A stretch of DNA of 64,000 nucleotides, taken from Prorocentrum cordatum. Its lineage: Eukaryota; Sar; Dinophyceae; Prorocentrales; Prorocentraceae. Position 1 is the first letter of the stretch; each line of letters starts with the position of its first letter. The position numbers and the translations under genes are program-made. The notes beneath the pieces are model-generated. The model made no database searches, was not told where the DNA came from, and worked only from the letters and a program-made list of their open reading frames with translations. Below, one piece after another: positions 1 through 9,612 of this stretch. The stretch is from the NCBI GenBank assembly GCA_963575745.1, contig CAUYUJ010016059.1:1164849-1228848 (forward strand), written 5' to 3'.

Positions 1-980
1 CGCGGCGAGGAACGTAGCTCTAAGGCCAAGGGCCCTATAATCGTTTTGAGAGAAAACGGCTGCGGGAGAACAGGGGGTGAGAGCGCAGAGGCAAGGGCAG
101 GGAAGAGATATTCGCCGGCCCAACGGGCCAGAGGCGTGCTAAGATCTCCGGTAACTGGTTAACAATTTTCTAGTTCGCGCGCGCGGGGCGGCCCCTGGGG
201 GTCCCCGGACGAAAAGTACCCCGACCAGGTCCCGGCCGGGTCCCCCCGAGCGCTCCATGAGCGCACCAACAGGGCTCCGAGACGTCCCCGAGAGCCCCAA
301 GAAAGGCCAAGAGGCCCCCAAGAGGCCCCCAAGATGGTACACGAGGGGTCCGACATGCCACAAGATCGCTCCAAGACGCCCAAGATAGCCCCCAGACGCC
401 CCAAGAGGCCTCCAAGAGCACTCCCAATAGGGCCCCCGGAGGCAAAAATCATTGTTTTTCCATAGGTTTTTGAAGATTTTGGAGCTTCCACCTTTTCGGC
501 TTCCCGACGCCCCAAGACGGCCCAAGAGGCCCCCAAGATCGCCCCAAGAGGGCCCAAGAGGCACCCAAGAGGGCCCCAAGATGGCCCAAGAGGGCTCGAA
601 GACGGCCCAAGAAGCCTCCAAAACGGTCCAAGAGGGCCCCAAGAACGCCCCCAAAGGGGCCCCAGAGAGGGAACACGAAACAACATTTCGAGCCCTCGGC
701 CCTAAGAAGCCCCTACGAGGCCCCTAAGAGGCCCCAAGAGGCCCCCACGGGGCCCTCAGGAGGCCCCCAAGAGTCCCCCAAGCGGCCCCAGGAGGCCCCC
801 CAAATGCCCCCCCGAGCGCCCCAGGAGTGCCCCAAGCGGCCCCAGGAACCCCCAAAGCGCCGCATTGACACCAGGCCCTCGGGCAAACGGCAGACATGAG
901 ACTGTATGGGCCGGCGGAATGAGCGAAGCGATTAAATAATAACCTTCTTCTACTCTCCTGGGGAGTGAGCTTGATTCACA
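1..980 (-). repeat. 3' LTR of copia element, split by an insertion
   Basis: Bases 1-110 match 9,651-9,760 and bases 937-980 match 9,761-9,804 nearly perfectly. They are separated by 826 bp of AAGAGGCCC-type DNA. The left 38 bp of the LTR are cut off by the window edge. Confidence 0.85.
111..936. repeat. AAGAGGCCC-family block inserted in the LTR
   Basis: The insertion point is fixed by the intact LTR copy. No target duplication longer than 1-2 bp is visible. CGCCGGCCC occurs near both ends in inverted orientation (113-121 and 908-916). The interior is a degenerate roughly 11-bp repeat with core CCCAAGA, interrupted by a less repetitive core at about 440-520 that recurs elsewhere in the window. 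Long frames on both strands encode GPSWGPLG-like peptides and are almost certainly by-products. Confidence 0.7.
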
Positions 981-988
981 CTCCTCCT
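981..988 (-). other. Candidate polypurine tract
   Basis: AGGAGGAG on the minus strand directly adjoins the TGTGAATC start of the 3' LTR, the expected site for plus-strand priming. Confidence 0.55.
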
Positions 989-1492
989 AGTCGCCGCTCG
1001 GGCGCCTGGTACCGGGGACTACTTCAAGTCACTCGCAAACGCTTCATTACAAACGGAGAAGATAATCTTGATAATCTATCGCGAGCAAACGGCTCGCACG
1101 GCATGCTAGCAGGGTGCCCACGGGGCGATTTGACGGGTGCTGCTTCACGCACCTGCTGAGATATAAATTCTCGGCGCAACGGGCACTCGGCTGGTATCTT
1201 ATTACTCTGTAAGAAGATGAAACCTTTGGTAGCAGAGCAATCTGGCTGGTGATCGTCATCACCATAAAAACAGAGCACACACAGAGGCTGATCAGGCCAG
1301 GCGCGATGAAACATACAGGCTGCGAAAGAAGGCAGCGTCCGGGTGGCGGCGAAACACACTGAATGCGGACTAACGTAAGCGGCTGGCAAGTAACGTCTGG
1401 GCTGCGGCGAAAGCAAACCAAATGCGGATAAGCGTGAGCGGCTGCTGGCAGCAGCGTCCAAATAGCAGCGAAAGCATGAACGGGCGGGAAGC
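989..1492 (-). other. Copia 3' untranslated region
   Basis: Between the third ORF and the polypurine tract. It contains two to three degenerate copies of a roughly 60-bp unit around 1,336-1,480 (shared words GCGGCGAAA and AATGCGGA). Frames here do not look coding. Confidence 0.5.
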
Positions 1493-2215
1493 TCATTCAC
1501 GTGGACTTCTTAGTCCCTTTTTTTTCGGCGTCGTCCGGCTCGGCACGTCGGATCCCGTCATCTGCGCCCATCGACGCTGGAGCTCGTGCTTCAGCGAGTG
1601 GTGCATGCGTGTGAAGTCGGGCTGATGCACTCTGTGGTTCCGGCGAAGCCACGACGAGTGGCGCCTGCATGTCCTGCAGGTCGCGTAGACGCTGTGCGGG
1701 TTATACCCTACGCGAATGCTGCGCCCTGCCATGGCACACTCGTTGATCTCCATCGGCGAGACCGTCGGCGTGGAGCTATTCCAGGACACGATGCTTGCCG
1801 ATGATGAGCTGGATGCCGTCATGGGCGTGCTCGGTGACGATGATGGGGCGAAGCTGTCCTGCGGCGATGCCGGCGCGGGAGCAGATGAAGGCCTCGGAGC
1901 CGGACCTGCATTCTCTGCCGATGAGCTGCTCTGGGCCGCGGCAGCGGCAACGATCTCCTGGGCGCCGGGCATGAAGATGTCTCCGTCGGCGTCCTCTTCC
2001 TCTGGAATCACGGGCTGCACGTTGTTCCGCCTCCCGAGGCGTCTCCCGTCCCAGCCTGGGTGACGGTCGCCCTCAGCCTTGCCCTCCTGCGGCGGTGGCT
2101 TCAGGGTGTTCTGAGCCATCGTGTACCACATAACGGCGAAGATGCTGAATCCCACCATCATTCCCACGAAAATCGAGAAGCACGTCAGGTAGCACGTGTG
2201 CCAGTAGTAGTTCAT
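1493..2215 (-). CDS. Third ORF of copia element, membrane-anchored, unknown
   Basis: A 240-residue uninterrupted frame between RNase H and the 3' LTR. Residues about 8-31 form one strong hydrophobic segment (CFSIFVGMMVGFSIFAVMWY). A Pro/Ser/Ala-rich acidic middle follows (about 45-150). The C-terminus is basic, with C-x2-C (TCRTCRR) and several His residues (RNHRVHQ, RMHH), which could bind a metal. It lies 9 bp after the RT-RNase H frame. Copia elements normally end with RNase H, although some plant lineages carry extra ORFs here, some described as envelope-like. I do not recognise this protein and claim no function. It is unusual that it stays open while gag and pol are broken. Confidence 0.55.
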   Translation of the reverse strand: MNYYWHTCYLTCFSIFVGMMVGFSIFAVMWYTMAQNTLKPPPQEGKAEGDRHPGWDGRRLGRRNNVQPVIPEEEDADGDIFMPGAQEIVAAAAAQSSSSAENAGPAPRPSSAPAPASPQDSFAPSSSPSTPMTASSSSSASIVSWNSSTPTVSPMEINECAMAGRSIRVGYNPHSVYATCRTCRRHSSWLRRNHRVHQPDFTRMHHSLKHELQRRWAQMTGSDVPSRTTPKKKGLRSPRE

Positions 2216-2224
2216 GCCGAACGA

Positions 2225-3970
2225 CTATGGAGGCGAAGGAGTCGGCTGACCCTTGACCTTGCCGATACACGTGGCAAGCACGGAGGCGATCATGGCGGCG
2301 TTGGGCTGCCTGGTGCCGAAGTTATGCTTCTTGGCGCCGCAGAAGGAGAGCAGCAAGCTGGTCTCCATCACCTTGGTGAGCGAGTCGGCAACCATGCTCC
2401 AGGTAGGAACCCAAGTCAAGCGCAGCTCGCTGTTGGGATGCACGGACTCCTTGATCATGGAGGCGACGATGCGGAACCGCTTGTCGGAAGACTGGCCCAC
2501 GTCGGACTGGATGTGGGTAGCGAGGCCCTTACTGTCGCTGTAGACCTCCCCAAGGCGCTTCAAGCTGAGAGCGTCGATCTCCTTGAGCGGCGTCTTGGGA
2601 TTGTAGGCTTCGGTGAGCAGCTGGCGGAACCATGTGTTGATTTCGGCCCCCTCGAGGGTGGCGTAACCCTCCGCGGCCAGCGTGGACTTCACGGACCTCT
2701 TGACGGTACCCGAATGCCAGGCAACTGGTAGGCATAGATCGTATCGGCCTACGACTACATCGCGAGGTCGGTGGGTAAGGCCCATGGCCATGCCCCACTG
2801 GCTCTTAACACCGTCGATGTTGGCGAACGCGGCGTCGCTGAAGCAAACAGTGGTGCAGGTGTTCAGGTTGATGAGATTGCGTTTCAGCACGATGGCAAAG
2901 TCGGAGGAGCCGTGAACGTAGTTGACCGTCTTGTTCAGCGTCTTGGCGTCGGCAACGGTAGCGACGTTCGTGCGCCTGGCAGCCATGCTGACCGGGCAGG
3001 CGATGTCGACTCGCGTCTGAACAGCGAGCCAGGGTAGTTGACCCAGGGTGTGTCGATAGCTGGATACCTCCTCCATGGACAGCTTGTCGTCGGGGGCGCG
3101 GCCCTTCGCGAAGGAGATCTCGACAGGGTCGACCTGCTTGGCAGCCGTGGCCTGCGTGACGCGAAACTCTTCGTCAGACTTTGAGATCGCACGTCCGCAA
3201 TATTTGATAATGCCTTCGACCTTCTTGAGATGCAGCTTCTTCCCAAGGCTATCAATGATGCGCTGCCACTCTGTTGAATCCTTGCGCTGAGCAATCAAGA
3301 AGTCGTCCACATGGGAATGTATGACGGCGGCCAGGCCCTGGGAGTCGTAGAAATAATAGAGACCCTTCTCGAGCTTGCTGTCAATTAAACCGTGGTCCTT
3401 GAACACCTTCTGGGCGTAGAGGTACCACTGCCGTCCTGCGTCACGGGTGCCATAAATAGCACCGGTCGCCATGGCGATTTCACCAGGCAAAGTACCCGGT
3501 GGGGGATTCTTCGCGGGCATGCGTAGCAGTAAGAGCCTCTCGATGTTGCCAGACTGGAGGTAGGCCGTCATGGCGTCATACGACGTGAGGTCCCATCCAG
3601 ATTGAGCAGCAGCGGCAAGCGTAAGGTAAAGAGCATCTCTAGATCCTGTAGGTGCATCAGTGCGGATCTGTGACTTGTCCTCCTGGCACCCTTGAACTAC
3701 GAGGCGGGCCTTCATGAGGCTAAGCCCCTTGCTGGTGAGCACCCATCGCGTGCCCACCGGGCGAATGCCAGGATTTCGCCTAAAGAGCTCCTTCAACTCC
3801 TTCGGCGGCAGCTTCTTGTAAGCCCCGAACTCTGTCCACTTGGACCACTCGACCTTCATTGCCTCATCCATGAGCTTCTTCTCCTTGGTGGACAAGCTGT
3901 CGTACTTCAGCTCCTTGGCGGCCGCCTTCCCAGTAAGGAAGACTTCGCGTAATGAGGGCGCAAACTGCAT
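2225..3970 (-). CDS. Reverse transcriptase-RNase H (copia pol 3' part)
   Basis: A 581-residue open frame. Copia RT landmarks in order: WVLTSKG and KARLVVQGC (about 76-94), catalytic Asp132 in SYDAMTAYLQS, then AIYGTRDAGRQWY (about 171-183), then HSHVDDFLIA with VDD at 221-223. RNase H follows with its D-E-D-D residues in CFSDAAF, LAAEGYATLEGAE, VYSDSKGL and MVADSLTK. Length and order match a complete RT-RNase H unit. The frame opens without a clear start codon context because in an intact element it would be part of the pol polyprotein. It copies the element RNA into DNA in the particle. Confidence 0.9.
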   Translation of the reverse strand: MQFAPSLREVFLTGKAAAKELKYDSLSTKEKKLMDEAMKVEWSKWTEFGAYKKLPPKELKELFRRNPGIRPVGTRWVLTSKGLSLMKARLVVQGCQEDKSQIRTDAPTGSRDALYLTLAAAAQSGWDLTSYDAMTAYLQSGNIERLLLLRMPAKNPPPGTLPGEIAMATGAIYGTRDAGRQWYLYAQKVFKDHGLIDSKLEKGLYYFYDSQGLAAVIHSHVDDFLIAQRKDSTEWQRIIDSLGKKLHLKKVEGIIKYCGRAISKSDEEFRVTQATAAKQVDPVEISFAKGRAPDDKLSMEEVSSYRHTLGQLPWLAVQTRVDIACPVSMAARRTNVATVADAKTLNKTVNYVHGSSDFAIVLKRNLINLNTCTTVCFSDAAFANIDGVKSQWGMAMGLTHRPRDVVVGRYDLCLPVAWHSGTVKRSVKSTLAAEGYATLEGAEINTWFRQLLTEAYNPKTPLKEIDALSLKRLGEVYSDSKGLATHIQSDVGQSSDKRFRIVASMIKESVHPNSELRLTWVPTWSMVADSLTKVMETSLLLSFCGAKKHNFGTRQPNAAMIASVLATCIGKVKGQPTPSPP

Positions 3971-4744
3971 CTCGTCTGCGTTGGCCTTGAAGTGGTTGTC
4001 CAGGTAGTAATATGTCTTGTTGGTGTCGCGGGGCTTCTTGAAGCACTTCGGTAGGTCGTCCAGCAGCTCATTTCTCTCGGCGGCTCGAACTCGAGGATCA
4101 TCGAGTTCGTGTCGGTCACGTCTAAGCGCCTGAGGGGCGTCTTCTTGTTGATCACGTCATTGTGCCTTGGCTCCTCGTTGATCTGCATGATGTAGGGGGC
4201 GACGTAGTTCGACCTCCTCCTTGACTTGGCTCTCCATATTCTTGGCTATCTCGTTGGTGAACTCGGCGACCGAGCTATCTCCATCGTCATCAACTGGCCC
4301 TTCTTGTTGAGGTTCTGGTGATTCTTGAGTCTGTCGATCGTGGTCGTCTGCTGCTGCTGGAGTTGGTTCAGGATGTTCGGGCTGTTCGGCTTGAGGTGGT
4401 GACGGCGGATGTGGCGCAGGTTGGTCGGCAGGTTGGTCGGCAGGTTGGTCGGCAGGTTTGTCGGCAGGGCCGGAGTCGAGCGCAGCTGCGGCCGCGGCGG
4501 CAGCAGGTAGTAGATGGTCTCCTCCCGAAGGTCCTGGCGCCGAACCGCTTCCACTGGCTCCTCCAGTAGGAACAAAGTCGTCATCACCTTGTTTACGACT
4601 GGGCTATTGGACAAAGGCATGTTGACGTCGATTAGCTGGCGTATCTGCGATGTTGCCGAAACTTGGCGGGGCTGGTGTAGGTGGGATTGGTGGGAAGATC
4701 GGTGCGGCAGGTGGCGCTGGTACAGCATCTGCACGCGGTCGCTT
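3971..4744 (-). pseudogene. Integrase-RT linker, frame-disrupted
   Basis: Connects the integrase C-terminus to RT. It contains a 12-bp tandem repeat (4,418-4,465) encoding PTNL four times, a typical flexible Pro-rich linker. Frames change at least once and the integrase frame stops at 4,745, so pol is no longer continuous here. Stretches such as PREMSC and NDVINKKTPLRRLD look like genuine linker or RT N-terminal sequence in shifted frame. Confidence 0.5.
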
Positions 4745-6472
4745 CTAGGGCGTGGGGCCGGTGAGGTCCGTGAACGCGTCCTCGTTGGTGTAGTCGTCCG
4801 CTGGCTTGCGCGGCGGTGGAGGCGGTGCGCCTCCTGGTCCTCCTCCACCTCCTCCGTGATCGTGAGGGGGTCGCCCGTCGGGAGCATCTCCTGGAGGGTG
4901 TCCAGCTGGTGGCGGTGGCTGGCCGTTCATGGCATTTAGGACTTGCCCCCGTGGGAGGAATTCGGAAGCTGTGGCATGGCGTAGGCGTCTACGGTTGACC
5001 TTCACCGTCGTAGAGCGGCGGCTGACCCACGCGTTGGATGCGCCCTCGAAGCCGATGATGACGCCTGGCCCGTGCCACTGGAGAGCCCATTCGCGCTTGG
5101 GCTTGCCGTTCCCACGCCAGTAGTACACCTGGTCGCCAGTCTGGTAGACGTCTTGCGCGTGCTGTGCGCCGTCCGCCCTTGACCCGGCTAACAGCGCTCT
5201 CGATAGAGACTGGTTGAAGCGCAGGTGCTGGATGGAGGTCTGGGCGGCCTTCATGATGGCGACCCTCTCGGAGAAGGGCTTGTCGGACACGATGCGCTCA
5301 TGTAGCGATAGCCGGCCAGCATTGTCCAATAGGCAGTATGGCAACCGAAGTCCACGTCCAAGAACCCATTGGGCAGGTGAGTAGCCGCTGGCGTTGACTG
5401 AGCTGTTCATGGCCCAGCACACTGCAGCGAGCAACCATTGAATATTGTGCGCTTCGGCTGGCTGGTCGAACCTGATGCTAAACTGGTCGATCAGCTTGCG
5501 AGCGTGGATCTTCCAGAGACCACCGTGGCGTTCTACGGTGGCGTTCTGCTGCGGTGTCGCAGCCGATGTTGTCATAAGCTGGCAACCCATGTCTTCGAGT
5601 TCCTTTGAAAACTCTCTCTCGAACTCTCCTCCTCCATCAAATATTACACGTTGTGGGGCTCCAAACGGTGTAACCCAGACCTGTAGGAGCCGTGCAAATA
5701 CCGCACTCGGATGTCGCGTCGAAACCGCACCGCACATTGTGAACCCGGACGCGAGATCAACAATCTTCAGGAAAATCAACTGGTTCCCAGCGTAATCGGC
5801 AAGTGTGAATAAATCCACCCCAATTGAATCGTTGAAATCTTTATCCAATCGAATCCTTCCAGGTAAATGCGGTAAAGGTCGCTGATGGGCGGCACAGACT
5901 TCACAATGTAGGTTGAGAGCCATCTCGACCGAACGCAGGGATCCGCCAGCGATGCGGATAGCCCGTGCCAGCGACTCGTTGGACGGGTGACCCGTGTTGA
6001 CGTGGAGCTGCATGATGACGGACTTCAGGGTGCGCTCCTCCGCTGCCGTCAGAGGTGGCTCGGCGGCAGCGGCAGGGGCAGGTACGGTGCGTCTTGCTGC
6101 CCTCCTCCGCGTTGGCTGCGCTGGCTGAGTAGGGTTCGCTGGCCGTGGAGCCGGCTGGTTCGGATTGCGCAGCTGCTTGGCAAGGGCGCTGACGAGCTCG
6201 TGGGTGCAGTTTTCGCTGTTCTTTGCGTGTCGACCCCGGGCTTCGACATGTCGGTGGGTCCTGTCGCAGAACTTCCTGAGCGAGTTGTCCAGGCCAAAAT
6301 GGTCGGTCACGATCCTCCATGGCTTCTTGATCGGGTCTCCCTTCTTGGCTTTCAAGTTGTAGGCGCATCCGTCGAAATCGATCACCCTAGGAAGTTGACG
6401 TCGTAGCTCGTTAGCAACTGGATTCTTCTCGGGATCCCAACCGTCGCAGTAGCGTGGCCACGGAGACTGCGA
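4745..6472 (-). CDS. Integrase (copia pol), with end of methyltransferase-like domain
   Basis: From the codon at 6,385 the frame runs 546 residues, and it extends upstream as WPRYCDGWDPEKN to about 6,472. Residues 128-164 form the H-H-C-C zinc finger (H128, H133, C161, C164). The DDE catalytic triad is Asp191 (GVDLF), Asp250 (IFDGGGEFE) and Glu285 (NATVERHGG), with 34 residues between the last two. The C-terminal part has DQVYYWRGN and WHGPGVIIGFEG, the usual retroviral-type end domain. A Gly/Pro tail follows. The first 65 residues (PIKKPWRIVTDHF, HRHVEARGRHA) continue the domain described upstream, not integrase. A single-base frameshift separates it from the preceding frame near 6,465. Confidence 0.85.
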   Translation of the reverse strand, partial: SQSPWPRYCDGWDPEKNPVANELRRQLPRVIDFDGCAYNLKAKKGDPIKKPWRIVTDHFGLDNSLRKFCDRTHRHVEARGRHAKNSENCTHELVSALAKQLRNPNQPAPRPANPTQPAQPTRRRAARRTVPAPAAAAEPPLTAAEERTLKSVIMQLHVNTGHPSNESLARAIRIAGGSLRSVEMALNLHCEVCAAHQRPLPHLPGRIRLDKDFNDSIGVDLFTLADYAGNQLIFLKIVDLASGFTMCGAVSTRHPSAVFARLLQVWVTPFGAPQRVIFDGGGEFEREFSKELEDMGCQLMTTSAATPQQNATVERHGGLWKIHARKLIDQFSIRFDQPAEAHNIQWLLAAVCWAMNSSVNASGYSPAQWVLGRGLRLPYCLLDNAGRLSLHERIVSDKPFSERVAIMKAAQTSIQHLRFNQSLSRALLAGSRADGAQHAQDVYQTGDQVYYWRGNGKPKREWALQWHGPGVIIGFEGASNAWVSRRSTTVKVNRRRLRHATASEFLPRGQVLNAMNGQPPPPAGHPPGDAPDGRPPHDHGGGGGGPGGAPPPPPRKPADDYTNEDAFTDLTGPTP

Positions 6473-7340
6473 GGTACGGGCCGAACTCCTTGCGGAGTCG
6501 TCGCGTGGACCGAAAGAACAATGAAATCATTCTCGTCGACTTCCGTCTATCCGTCTCGAGCTGTGTGATCTTCTTGGGATCGATCTTGACAATGAGCCTC
6601 TGTAGCGATGTCCATGGTGTGCAAGGAAATGCAGCATGTACTCGTACGTTGTGATGCTGCATGAGCTTCGATCTGATCTGCTTCACAAGCTTGTTGACGA
6701 CTGCTGGTCGGGAAAGATCGTGCTCGGGTAATCCACAGCGAACTGCATCACCTCCAGTTGATGTCCATTTCTTGCTGAGCTTACTGTTAGGATTGCAGCA
6801 CCTTTCGAACATAATCGCCGATGTCGAATTTGAAATTGAACTAGTCCTCGTAGCAGACTGTGCTAGATTTGTCTTGAGAGCCTGGTTCACCATATTCGGG
6901 ATGATGCCGCTCTTGTTGGTGACGATGGCCGAGCGCCGTCCTGCAGTAAGTAGCGGCTTCGTCCCCTTCTTGAGAGTGCGGACCCTGAGCTGCTCCTCCT
7001 CCACGATGTTGACCTCCTTCTTGGTGTCGTTCTCGACGCCGAACGAAGCCGACGAGCCGAACGCGCGCTCCGGGCAAAACCCCAAGTGTAGGCAGTCCTC
7101 GTACGGTGTAGACCCACAGGCGACGCAGTCGTTCGTGGGCTCGGTGATGCAGGCTGTTCGCGTAGGAGTCGAGGCAGTCGGTGGAGTGGCTGCCGTAGGG
7201 CAGCAGGCCAGTGCAGATGCCACTGCGGCCATCAGCCGTGACCCCTTAGATCTCCTTGGCTGGAGACGCCGAGGTACGTCGATCTCCTTCTTCTGGAGCA
7301 GCATCGAGATGCGTTCCTGAAGCGTAGTGTCCTTCGTGGT
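6411..7340 (-). pseudogene. Pol spacer and methyltransferase-like domain, 5' part
   Basis: The frame from roughly 7,340 to 6,411 encodes a Cys/Pro-containing spacer and then a domain with FERCCNPNSKLSKKW (near 6,800), DAVRCGLPEHDLS, and AFPCTPWTSLQ at 6,612-6,629. The continuation after the frameshift has RYCDGWDP and KPWRIVT. The Pro-Cys in a PC-x-P loop after a beta-strand-like stretch recalls motif IV of cytosine-C5 methyltransferases, and the F-x-x-x-C-N-P-x-S start recalls a SAM-binding start. Similar segments sit at this position in other dinoflagellate pol proteins as I remember them. The enzyme activity is inference only. Confidence 0.5.
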
Positions 7341-7410
7341 GTTGTTGACGGTCGACAGCTGGTCCTTGCGGGCGAGGTCCGCACTGGATTCCCCCATCCT
7401 CGGGCTGGGG

Positions 7411-7767
7411 CTAAATGGCGGGGTGCCCCGCGCTGCTGGTGACAAGCTTCTGCGAGGCGTTGCCGATGCGGGTCTGGCCCTTCCAGAGCGAGATGTCGAT
7501 CTTAGAGGGCTCGATGAAGTCGCGGCCGATGAGCAGTCCGAGGGCGGGGCTGTCCACAGCGCTGAACACGATGCGCCCCGCACGACCGCAGAGAACGAGT
7601 GGGGCCGTGATGCGCTGCTTGCTGGGCAGCGCACCTCCATTTCCGAAGCGGTAGACCTCGCCCTCTGGCTCCTCCAGGATCTGATCACCAAGGCCGATTT
7701 TGATAAGTTTGTCCTTGTAGCGCTAGTACCACTTGAGACCTGCGACGCAGAATAGGCAGGCGGTGTC
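7411..7767 (-). pseudogene. Aspartic protease (copia), interrupted by TAG
   Basis: Begins with the catalytic-type motif VMDTACLFCVAG (Asp codon 7,765-7,767), continuing the gag frame. A TAG at 7,723-7,725 follows LKWY. Reading on, the same frame gives YKDKLIKIGLG, APLVLCGRAG and ALGLLIGRDFIE, the second protease signature, before a stop at 7,411. DTA replaces the usual D-(S/T)-G. The TAG could be a one-base mutation of GAG or CAG, or a read-through codon; one sequence cannot distinguish these. Confidence 0.7.
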
Positions 7768-9133
7768 CATGACGCCGATGCCGTCGTCGTTGGGTCTGGT
7801 GCCGTCATTGGTGGTGTTAACAGTGGGCAGATCCGGGATGACGCGCTCTGAGACCAGGGTCTCTGGCGGTGGGGTCACTGGCCCTTCAGGGTGTAGGGCG
7901 ACCTCCTCGTCTCCGAACTCGACCTGCTCGGTGATGTTCGCCTGGCGGTGAGAGCGTTCACCACGCCCCCCACCCTTGGGCTTGCCCTTGGACGGCGCGA
8001 ACTTGCGGGCCCCCGGTGCAGAACACTCCTTATCGCCGGTCCAGTGGCCCTTCTCGCCGCAATCCCAGCACTGCGATGACTTCTTGCGCTGGTCGACGCG
8101 GCTCTGCAGGTGCTTGGCGGGCGGGCGTCGCTGGCGCGATGCCTCCCCGCGGCCCTTGAGGGCGTCCCGAGCTGACCTGATGGCGGCCGCGGCTCCGGGG
8201 ATGGCGGCCAGCAGATCGGCCGCAGCGGCCTCCACCTTCGCGGAGTCGTCGCCGTCGAACAGCTCGGTGATCTCCACGTTGGACGACTCCAGCTCGGCGC
8301 TGAATGCCTCGAGATCCTGGCGGACGATGTCCTGGACGTCAGCCTCGGTGTTGTCGTCGTCATCGTCGCCCTCCTGCTCGTCGTCGTCCTCGGGCTCCTC
8401 CACGATGTTTGTGCATCGGGCCCGTCCAGGTGGTGGTCGTTGCCAGCTGTGGCTGGATCTCGTAGATGAAAGTGCCCACGAGCGCGCGGGTGCGCTAGCG
8501 TGCCTCTCGGACGCGTGCAGGTCCGGGAACATGCGCACCAGCAGGGCGCGGATGCGCTGGGAGGAGTAGCGCTCGTCGGGCAGGTTGCCCACGACGCGCT
8601 CACGCCGCTCGGCCGTCAGCCCGGCCTTGCGAAGCAGGAACCACCCCGCCACGTCGTCGAGCGCGTTGAGGTTCACTTCGTTCTCGCGCAGCTGCTGTAG
8701 GCCGGCCTCGAAGCGTACGAGCCAGTCCGTCATGCGTTCTCCACGCCTGCGGTGGTGCTGCGTGGACTCGACAAAACTTCTCGAGCGTCTCGCCCTTTTG
8801 TACTGGTATCTGCTGGCCGAGGTGCGTCTCGAGGTGGTTGAGCACGTTGTTGATGCCTCCAAGGTTGCGATCGCGCTTCCGCTCGGCCGCGTCCTCGATG
8901 TCGTCGTCGGGGAGCGGGTGGAGCTGCTCCTCTGGCATGTTGAGCGCCGCCGAGCGGGCGGTACCAGAAAGGCGAAGCACCAGCTTCGACGCGAGGCAGT
9001 GCGAAACCTCCAGGTTCTCGCTGAGCTTCCAGAGCTTCACCTCCTGCTTGAAGTCGCGCCACTTAGCTGGATCGCCGTTCCAGATCGGGATGACCTGATT
9101 CATACTGTTGAAGTTGTTGTGGTGGTCAGCCAT
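7768..9133 (-). pseudogene. Gag (copia), one frameshift
   Basis: The start is chosen at the ATG at 9,131-9,133, which opens MADHHNNFNSMNQVIPIW, a typical Gag beginning; the frame is open upstream but only through repeats. It reads to KGETLEKF near 8,778, where an extra T in TTTT shifts the frame. The second frame resumes with VESTQHHRRRGERMTDWL and runs to protease. The nucleocapsid zinc knuckle CWDCGEKGHWTGDKEC lies at 8,023-8,070, with spacing C-x2-C-x4-H-x6-C, two residues longer after His than the classical knuckle. An acidic segment (EEPEDDDEQEGDDDDD) precedes it. Gag forms the particle and binds element RNA. Confidence 0.8.
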
Positions 9134-9167
9134 CGTGATCACCGCGTAACTGTAGATGTCGAAATGA

Positions 9168-9445
9168 GCGTCGCTGACGTCCTCTAAGTTGAAGCTGGCG
9201 TCGCTGACGCTGTCGTAGATGTCAAAGGGGGCGTCGCGGACGTCCTCTAAAGTGAAGCTGGCGTCGCAGACGCTGGCGTTGACCGTGTAGATGCCGAAAT
9301 CCTCGATCAGATAGTAGCTGGCGTCGCGGACGCCAGCGGCCTTGTAGAGCTCGAAATCAAACGAGAGGTAGTAGCTGGCGTCGCAGACGCTAGCGGCCTT
9401 GTAAAGGTAGGAGTCGCGCAGGGCGTTGGGCTGGGCGTCGCTGGC
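9168..9445 (-). repeat. Leader array of GCGTC-N3-GACGC palindromes
   Basis: Seven copies start at 9,168, 9,198, 9,231, 9,261, 9,321, 9,378 and 9,434. Spacings are 30, 33, 30, 60, 57 and 56 bp. Most read GCGTCGCNGACGC, which can pair its outer five bases. They lie between the primer site and the gag ATG, in a frame that happens to stay open and encodes repeated (C/R/S)DAS(Y/F)xL. Confidence 0.75.
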
Positions 9446-9593
9446 GTCCACGAAGAGCAGCAGCAGCTGCACCAGGAAGGCGCTGGCCTTCGATTGCGTG
9501 ATCACTCGCTTTGACGGCGTCGTCTTGGCAGGGTCTTCGGCGCGCGGCGCCGGCTGGATATGAACAGCGCGCGGCGGCGCTGGGGTAACCGAG

Positions 9594-9611
9594 CCTCGCT
9601 CCAAGCTGCCA
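9594..9611 (-). other. Candidate primer binding site
   Basis: Starts one base inside the 5' LTR end with TGGCAGCTTGGAGCGAGG (minus strand). The initial TGG is complementary to a tRNA CCA tail, as in LTR retrotransposon primer sites. I cannot name the tRNA. Confidence 0.5.
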
Positions 9612-9612
9612 C

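Noticed and set aside
139-686. Overlapping ORFs encoding GPSWGPLG-type proteins (also near 30-31.7 kb and 56 kb)
   Set aside because: They arise from the CCCAAGA repeat, occur in several frames and both strands at once, and have no domain.
1024-1500. Cys-rich ORFs in the copia 3' untranslated region
   Set aside because: Overlapping frames across tandem repeats, no motif, beyond the end of the third ORF.
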